The translations under genes were made by a program, and so were the position numbers. From assembly GCA_024280995.1 (NCBI GenBank), contig JAMXLM010000018.1, positions 1 to 64,000 on the forward strand: a stretch of 64,000 nucleotides of DNA, read 5' to 3'. Origin of the DNA: Candidatus Dormiibacterota bacterium. Its GTDB lineage: Bacteria; Chloroflexota; Dormibacteria; Dormibacterales; Dormibacteraceae. Each line of letters opens with the position of its first letter. Position 1 is the stretch's first letter. Shown piece by piece: positions 57,395 to 64,000 of this stretch. A model generated the notes under the pieces. The model searched no databases. It saw nothing but the letters and a program-made list of their open reading frames with translations, and was not told where the DNA came from.

Positions 57395-58524
57395 TCGAGC
57401 TCCAGGTGGGCGCGGGCTGCCGCGGTGACCACCCGCATCACGTCGCGCAGGTCCAGGTGACGCTCGCCCGCGATACGCCGGCAGTCCTCGTACTCTGGCG
57501 CGACGTCGACCGCCCGGCCGCCGAGCTCCTTGACCTTGACTCGCACCGCTCCGAACGGCGTCTGCACGTCGATCATCCGGCGCCCGGCGATCACGCGGTC
57601 TGTTCGAGTCAGCCTCACGCCCAGCGTGGTGCTGTGTCGGAGCAGGTGATCGCTGAGCGCCGCAACCATCTCGGGCGGCGACATCACCGTCACGACATGG
57701 CCGGGGCGGCCCTTCTTCATCAGCGCGGGCACGACCGTCACGTCGAGCGCCCCGGCTGCCATCAGGTCCTCGACGAGGGCGGCGAGAAGGTTGGGTGCCA
57801 TGTCGTCGAGGTTGGTCTCGATGAGGGTGACGCCTGTCTCGGCCGCGACCTCGTCGCCGATCCACACCGCAAGCGCATTGCCAGGCGCCTCGTCGGTCCC
57901 GATGCCGTACCCGGTGCGGCGCAGCGAGATCGCGGGACGCGCGAACGTCGCGGCGGTCGCCAGGATGGTGGCGCCCGTGGGGGTCACGAGCTCGCGACCC
58001 CGATCTTCAGCGATCAAGGTGGCCCCGGTCCCCGCCAGCACCCCGAGCGTGGCCGGTCCCGGCCGCGACGCCGGAAGTGCCGAGGCATAAACCCGCTCGA
58101 CCTCGAGAGAGTGCAGGAGCCAGAAGGCGCCGACCACGTCCACGAGCGTGTCCGCGCCGCCGAGCTCGTGCAGGTGCAGGTCCGCCTCTGGCACGCCGTG
58201 GATCCGCGCCTCTACGCGCGCCAGGAGGTTTATCGCGTCCACCGATCTCGCCTTCACGGGCGGGGGCGAGTCGGAGTCCTCGACCACCGCGCGCAGGGCG
58301 GGAACCGTGCGCTCAACCCGGTCTTCCACGCCGACCAGCACGCGCGTCCCCGCCGTATGCCCGCGGCTCTCGCGCCTGACCTCCAGCGTCACCTCGTCGC
58401 CGAGTCCCAGCGCCTCCACGGCCGCATCGAGGACCGCACGCTCCCCGCCGGCGTCGATCAACGCACCGAGCGTCATGTCCCCTGAGATGCCGGAGAAGCA
58501 GTCGAAGTACGCGACGACGGTCAT
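57391..58524 (-). CDS. larC: nickel-pincer cofactor biosynthesis protein LarC
   Basis: LarC inserts nickel into the pyridinium bisthiocarboxylate cofactor used by lactate racemase and related enzymes. The 377-residue protein starts VVAYFDCFSGISGDMTLGAL, the family hallmark, and has HLHELGGADTLVDVVGAFWL near 118, ELVTPTGATILATAA near 178, GYGIGTDEAPGN near 205 and ETNLDDMAPNLLAALVEDLM near 232. larB, larE and larA are not in the window. It sits between folB and folD with 4-base overlaps on both sides. Confidence 0.93.
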   Translation of the reverse strand: MTVVAYFDCFSGISGDMTLGALIDAGGERAVLDAAVEALGLGDEVTLEVRRESRGHTAGTRVLVGVEDRVERTVPALRAVVEDSDSPPPVKARSVDAINLLARVEARIHGVPEADLHLHELGGADTLVDVVGAFWLLHSLEVERVYASALPASRPGPATLGVLAGTGATLIAEDRGRELVTPTGATILATAATFARPAISLRRTGYGIGTDEAPGNALAVWIGDEVAAETGVTLIETNLDDMAPNLLAALVEDLMAAGALDVTVVPALMKKGRPGHVVTVMSPPEMVAALSDHLLRHSTTLGVRLTRTDRVIAGRRMIDVQTPFGAVRVKVKELGGRAVDVAPEYEDCRRIAGERHLDLRDVMRVVTAAARAHLELE

Positions 58525-58877
58525 GCGCGCGTCCTCTTAATGTGCACCGCCGCCGCATCGATCGGCTGCATGCTCGCGGGCCGCTTGGCGACACGCACCG
58601 AAACCGCCTGAACGTGCGGCAGCTTGAGAACTCTCTCCGCGACCATGCCGGCGAGGGTCTCGAGCAGCTGCTGCGGCGGGCCGTCGATCACCTCGCGCAC
58701 GGCATCGCGGACCTTTGTGTAGTCGACGGTGTCCGCGAGGCGATCGCTTCGCCCCGCAGGCGCCAGGTCGGCCTCGACTTCGATGTCGACCTTGAACTCC
58801 TGGGCGGCGGCGCGCTCGGCGTCGCGGACGCCGTGACGTCCCTGGAACACCATCCCTCGGAGCTCGATCCTGTCCAC
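58521..58877 (-). CDS. folB: dihydroneopterin aldolase
   Basis: FolB splits 7,8-dihydroneopterin in folate synthesis. The 118-residue protein has DRIELRGMVFQGRHGVRDAE at the start (substrate Tyr replaced by Gln-Gly-Arg-His region as in many actinobacterial forms), QEFKVDIEVEADLAPAG near 28, LADTVDYTKVRDAVREVIDG near 48 (DxVDY) and LLETLAGMVAERVL near 72 with the catalytic Glu. GTG at 58877 gives the family length. First gene of the folate operon, divergent from a GNAT gene. Confidence 0.92.
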   Translation of the reverse strand: MDRIELRGMVFQGRHGVRDAERAAAQEFKVDIEVEADLAPAGRSDRLADTVDYTKVRDAVREVIDGPPQQLLETLAGMVAERVLKLPHVQAVSVRVAKRPASMQPIDAAAVHIKRTRA

Positions 58878-58900
58878 CTCGGTGCCAATTCTTCGCCAAA

Positions 58901-58906
58901 TAGACT
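58901..58906 (+). promoter_or_regulatory. -10 hexamer of the PAT-like gene
   Basis: TAGACT ends 7 bases before GTG 58914, without a ribosome site. The reverse strand of the same place reads AGTCTATT, which may serve folB. Confidence 0.4.
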
Positions 58907-58913
58907 GGTCGGC

Positions 58914-59408
58914 GTGATCCGGCCCGCGACCGAGGACGACCTGGAGGCGATCAACGACCTCTACAACCACTACGTGCTCGAGTCGCACTACACGTTCGAC
59001 GACCAGCCCCTGACCATGGACGCGCGCCGCGAGTGGTTCAGCCACTACGCACCGACCGGAAGGCACCGCATCTTCGTCGCCACCGAGGACGACAGGCTCG
59101 CGGGCTACGCGACGAGCAGCCGCTACCGGCCCAAGCCGGGCTACCTCACCACGGTCGAGACGAGCGTCTACCTGGCGCCAGACGCCACCGGCAAGGGCAC
59201 CGGCACGAAGCTCTACGAGACTCTCTTCAAGTCACTCGAAGGCGAGGATCTCCACCGCGCCCTCGCCGGCATCGCGCTTCCGAACCCCCAATCGATCGGC
59301 CTGCACGAGAAGTTCGGCTTCAAGCGCGTCGCGCTCTACACCGAGCAGGGCCGCAAGTTCGGCCGCTACTGGGACGTGGCCTGGTTCGAGAAGCCTCTGG
59401 GAGCTTAA
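58914..59408 (+). CDS. phosphinothricin N-acetyltransferase-like GNAT
   Basis: The 164-residue protein matches the Pat/Bar-like GNAT branch: IRPATEDDLEAINDLYNHYV at the start, TFDDQPLTMDARREWFSHY near 24, GYATSSRYRPKPGY near 65, VETSVYLAPDATGKGTGTKL near 84 (acetyl-CoA loop) and IALPNPQSIGLHEKFGFKRV near 125. Natural substrate could be an amino acid such as methionine sulfoximine or an antibiotic. GTG start at 58914 with TAGACT 7 bases upstream, probably leaderless. Confidence 0.88.
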   Translation: MIRPATEDDLEAINDLYNHYVLESHYTFDDQPLTMDARREWFSHYAPTGRHRIFVATEDDRLAGYATSSRYRPKPGYLTTVETSVYLAPDATGKGTGTKLYETLFKSLEGEDLHRALAGIALPNPQSIGLHEKFGFKRVALYTEQGRKFGRYWDVAWFEKPLGA

Positions 59409-59908
59409 CCACCGCCCCCAGGGCTTGCCTGGGTTCCGCCTGGGCCGCCGAAACCTCCCGTACCGCCGATCTGGATCGTCGTCGCCTTGATGCTGCCATC
59501 GGCCTGGCGCGTCCCGACGATCGTCACCGTGATGTTGTTCTTCAGGTCCGATGTGTTTCCGGCGACGGTCTTGGAGACCTGCACGGTGTTGCCGAAGACA
59601 ATCTTCAAGTCGCACTGAGCGCTGGTGATTGTCAGCGAGCCGTTCGCGAGGTCGGTGACCGTGCCTCGCGCGACCGCGTTGGCGCCAGGCGAAGGTGACG
59701 GCGCGCCGGGGCTCGGACACAGAGTGCCGAAGCCACCACGACCTGCGCCGGTGCCGCCGCCGAATGTTCCGCCGCCGGTGCGTGTGGCTACGGGATTGTT
59801 GTTAGTGCCGGAGCTTGCGCTGACGTTGTTCTGGCCGATCTTGTAGCCGCCGTAGAACCCACCGAGGATCCCGACGACGAGCAGCAGCACGACGACGTAC
59901 GACTTCAA
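59405..59908 (-). CDS. glycine-rich secreted or anchored protein of the MacAB operon
   Basis: The 167-residue protein has an uncleaved-looking N-terminal segment (YVVVLLLVVGILGGFYGGYK), a Gly/Phe/Ser-rich low-complexity part at about 35-75, then a small beta-strand domain (ARGTVTDLANGSLTITSAQ, IVFGNTVQVSKTV, NNITVTIVGTRQADG) resembling DUF5666-type single-OB folds, and a GGTGGFGGPGG tail. It has one Cys pair (C64, C99 approx.). The TTG start has AGAGAAG directly before it. It lies 15 bases after the MacB-like permease; perhaps an export partner or cargo. Confidence 0.65.
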   Translation of the reverse strand: MKSYVVVLLLVVGILGGFYGGYKIGQNNVSASSGTNNNPVATRTGGGTFGGGTGAGRGGFGTLCPSPGAPSPSPGANAVARGTVTDLANGSLTITSAQCDLKIVFGNTVQVSKTVAGNTSDLKNNITVTIVGTRQADGSIKATTIQIGGTGGFGGPGGTQASPGGGG

Positions 59909-59923
59909 CTTCTCTTTACTCCT

Positions 59924-61838
<1,915 letters not shown>

Positions 61839-61842
<4 letters not shown>

Positions 61843-63482
61843 CCGCCGCCTCCGACGCGGATGCCACCGCCGCCGCCGAATCCGCCGCCGCCGCGTGTGG
61901 TGCCGCTGCCGGTTGCGGCCCTGACCGTCGGCAGCACGATCTGCTCGCCGTCGTTCAGCCCGCCGGTGACCTCGGTGAACTGGTCGCCGACAACCCCGGT
62001 GTCGACGGCCGTGCGGACCTGCTGCCCGGCCGCGTAGACCATCACGTACGCCTGACCCGCGCTGTGCGTGATGGCGAGGTTGGGCACCGTGATGGCGTTG
62101 GTCGCCTTGCTCACCGTCACCGTCGCGTTGGCGGTCATGCCCTGCTTGAGCGCCTTGTCGGTCTGGTTGAGCGCGATGGTGGCGTAGTAGTTGACGACGC
62201 CGCTCGAGACCGTGGCCGAGCTGGCGACCGCGATCACGTGGCCACTGATGGTGAGGTTGGGAACAGCGTCGAAAGTCACCTGAGCGTCCTGGTTGTTGCC
62301 GATGCGCGCCGCGTCAGCTTCCGCGAAGGGAATCACGACCTCCATCGTGCTGACGTTGCCAACCTGCATGAACGCGGTGGATGGCGTGCTGGTCGGCAGC
62401 GGCGCCTGACCTCCGGGCGCTTCGGCGGTGGTGCCGCCGCCGGTCCCGACGAACTCGCCGACGACGCCGTTGATGCTGTTCACGTCGCCGTCCATCGGCG
62501 CGTAGAGGACGGTGTTGTTCAGGTTCTGCTGCGCGGTCAGCACCGCGGCTTGAGCGCTCGCCAGCTGAGCCTGCGCCGCGGCGATCTGGTTCGGTCGCGC
62601 CTGCGTCTGGGTGGCCAGGTTGTCCCTCGCGCTCGTGAGCGCGGCCGCCGCCTGGTTGATGCTGCGCTGGCCGTTCACCTTGTCGGTCTGCTGCCGCGCG
62701 GCGTCGACGCTGAGTCTCGTTTGATCCGCGCTGACGGCCGACCGGTCCAGGCTCAGCTTGCCCTGGTCGGTCGTGATGGCCGACTGGTCGTTGAGCACGT
62801 TGGTGAAGTCGGTCATGCACGGGTTGGTCGAGAACGGCGCGTTGGCCAGCACGCATCCGTCCGTCGTGAACTTCGCCTTGTCGGTGGAGAGCTGCGCCTG
62901 GTCGGCCGTGAGCTTGGCCTGGTCCTGCTGGTAGGCGAAGCTGGCGTTGAGCGAAGCCTGGTCCGCCGCGAGCTGAGCCTGGTCGCCGGAGACGGTGGTC
63001 GCATCCTGCGAGTTGGTCAGGTTGACCTGGGCGACCGTGTCGTCGTAGGCCTGCTGCGAGGTCGCGACGTTGTCCTGCAGCTGCTGGACCTGCGAGGGCG
63101 TGAGTGGCGTCTCGACCGACTGCAGGTTGGCCTGCGCCGTCTCGAGGTTGGCCTGGGCCTGGGCAAGCGCAGCCTGCTGCGACGAATTGTCGATCGCCGC
63201 CAGCTTCTGGCCGGCGCTCACCGGATCGCCGACCTTGACGTCGACCTCGGTCAGGACGCCCGCGACCTTGAAGTTCAGGTTCGCCTGGGTGGCGGGCACC
63301 AGGTTGCCGGACCCGGTGATGCTCGCCGTCACGGTGCGCCGCGTCACCGTGTACAGGTTCAGGGAGCTGCCCGTGTTCTTGGCGGGCACGAAGACGTCGC
63401 GATAGATGAGCGTGCCGAGCACGAGGGCGATGATCGCCAGCCCGGCCACGATCAGTCGAGTCCTGTTGAGCAAGCCGATCAC
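61839..63482 (-). CDS. HlyD/MacA-like periplasmic adaptor with unusually long DQ-rich hairpin
   Basis: The 547-residue protein has a single N-terminal membrane segment ([20 protein letters not shown]), a barrel-sandwich start ([40 protein letters not shown]), a helical hairpin at about 95-305 and a beta-barrel region with [15 protein letters not shown] near 375. The hairpin is longer than in MacA and repeats heptads with Asp-Gln ([36 protein letters not shown]). Two cysteines ([13 protein letters not shown]) mark the tip. The C-terminus is [14 protein letters not shown]. GTG start with GGAGGGAGG 7 bases upstream. First gene of the exporter operon. Confidence 0.88.
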
Positions 63483-63507
63483 CGTTGTGCCTCCCTCCGG
63501 TCAGATT

Positions 63508-64000
63508 TCAGAAATTCAGATCGCCGAACGTCCAGCCACCGCTGGATCCGAATCGCGTCACGACGGCAAGACCGAGCCCCGCCATCGCCACCGCTGCGAG
63601 CGCGAAAACCCCGGCGTAAGGGATCACGGCGAGGTCGAAGACGACCAGGGCGCCCGCAAACGCGACCACGAGCGGGTGCACCGCGGGCAGCTTGAACCGG
63701 CGGTGAACCAGGCGCCCGATCGCGAGCGAGATGCATGCGATGCCGAAGAGCGCTGCCACCAGCGCGATGACCAGCACCAAAGGCACGGCGGCGAGAAACA
63801 GCAGGGTGAAGCGGAGCAGGGTCGCGGCGGCGAGCGTGAGCAGGACCATCACCAGGCCCGCGCCAAGCGCGATCTCGACGCCGTGCCTGGCCTCGAGGCG
63901 CTCCACCGCGCTGCGAGCGCGGGTTGGAAACGCGACGAGGGCGGCCAGCGCCAGCAGCACCAGGCCCGCGCCGTTGGTCAGGAACGCGCGCAGCGCGAGA
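63508..64000 (-). CDS. polytopic membrane protein, 5' end beyond window
   Basis: The frame stays open to the window edge, so the start is not visible. About 160 residues are seen, with at least five hydrophobic segments (GAGLVLLALAALVAF, IALGAGLVMVLLTLAAATLL, FLAAVPLVLVIALVAALF, LVVAFAGALVVFDLAVIPYA, GVFALAAVAMAGLGLAVVTR) and a short soluble end (GGWTFGDLNF). I do not recognise the family for certain; membrane proteins linked to bactofilin or polymer-forming domains can look like this. It stops 25 bases before the MacA-like gene on the same strand and may belong to that operon. Confidence 0.5.
   Translation of the reverse strand, partial: LALRAFLTNGAGLVLLALAALVAFPTRARSAVERLEARHGVEIALGAGLVMVLLTLAAATLLRFTLLFLAAVPLVLVIALVAALFGIACISLAIGRLVHRRFKLPAVHPLVVAFAGALVVFDLAVIPYAGVFALAAVAMAGLGLAVVTRFGSSGGWTFGDLNF

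Noticed and set aside
62064..63695. A 543-codon open frame antisense to the MacA-like adaptor
   Set aside because: Arg/Val/Gly-rich shadow; the adaptor has clear domain signatures and a strong ribosome site.

Overview
This is a gene-dense, G+C-rich chromosomal segment (about 68% G+C in a flanking line I counted by hand) from a bacterium I cannot name. Leaderless-looking starts, frequent GTG/TTG starts, 4-base gene overlaps, lipobox lipoproteins and an AdnAB-like pair of helicases suggest an uncultivated soil member of the Terrabacteria (Dormibacterota, Chloroflexota or Actinomycetota-like). That placement is an inference. I see no tRNA, rRNA, CRISPR array, insertion sequence or integrase. No stretch longer than 300 bases lacks a gene.

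Layout. 1-4889: two SF1 helicases, one fused to a RecB-type nuclease, likely a double-strand-break resection machine. 4924-7595: two polytopic glycosyltransferase-like membrane proteins. 7592-14459: a sigma-region-4 protein with a membrane anchor, a DsbA-like protein, a CPBP protease, an ABC-2 exporter, an MFS transporter and a VOC protein. 14542-16751: a three-gene cassette of clearly lower G+C (47-50% in counted lines) with its own promoter and Shine-Dalgarno site; it holds a TIGR04255-like protein, a coiled-coil/HTH protein and an unrecognised protein. It is the best candidate here for an undescribed system. 16808-21471: one-carbon folate genes (formate-THF ligase, methyl-THF methyltransferase, cyclodeaminase). 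21649-38111: a zinc-ribbon SF1 helicase, HIT protein, acyl-CoA synthetase, NatAB-like exporter, acetyltransferases, a thioesterase, a BNR propeller protein with a decayed tandem paralogue, a phosphoesterase operon and an MFS transporter. 38138-43401: a lipoate ligase-like protein, an osmoprotectant ABC transporter split into divergent units, and a flavin disulfide reductase.

43473-51846 is mainly cobalamin: cobT, then a cobalamin riboswitch, then btuF-btuC-btuD-cobO-cobU-cobS in a tightly overlapping operon, followed by comB, a cupin and a histidine phosphatase whose only sensible start is CTG. 54268-58877 is a minus-strand operon folB-larC-folD-methyltransferase-folC. 59405-63482 is a MacA/MacB-type exporter with a glycine-rich secreted protein. 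Folate one-carbon genes, a methyl-THF methyltransferase and B12 uptake/remodelling all lie in this window and could cooperate in corrinoid-dependent methyl transfer.

Promoters: many genes have a TANNNT-like hexamer ending 5-9 bases before the start codon and no Shine-Dalgarno site, consistent with leaderless mRNAs. Three divergent pairs (around 11305, 31880 and 41255) have overlapping, opposed -10 hexamers, which look like symmetric bidirectional promoters.
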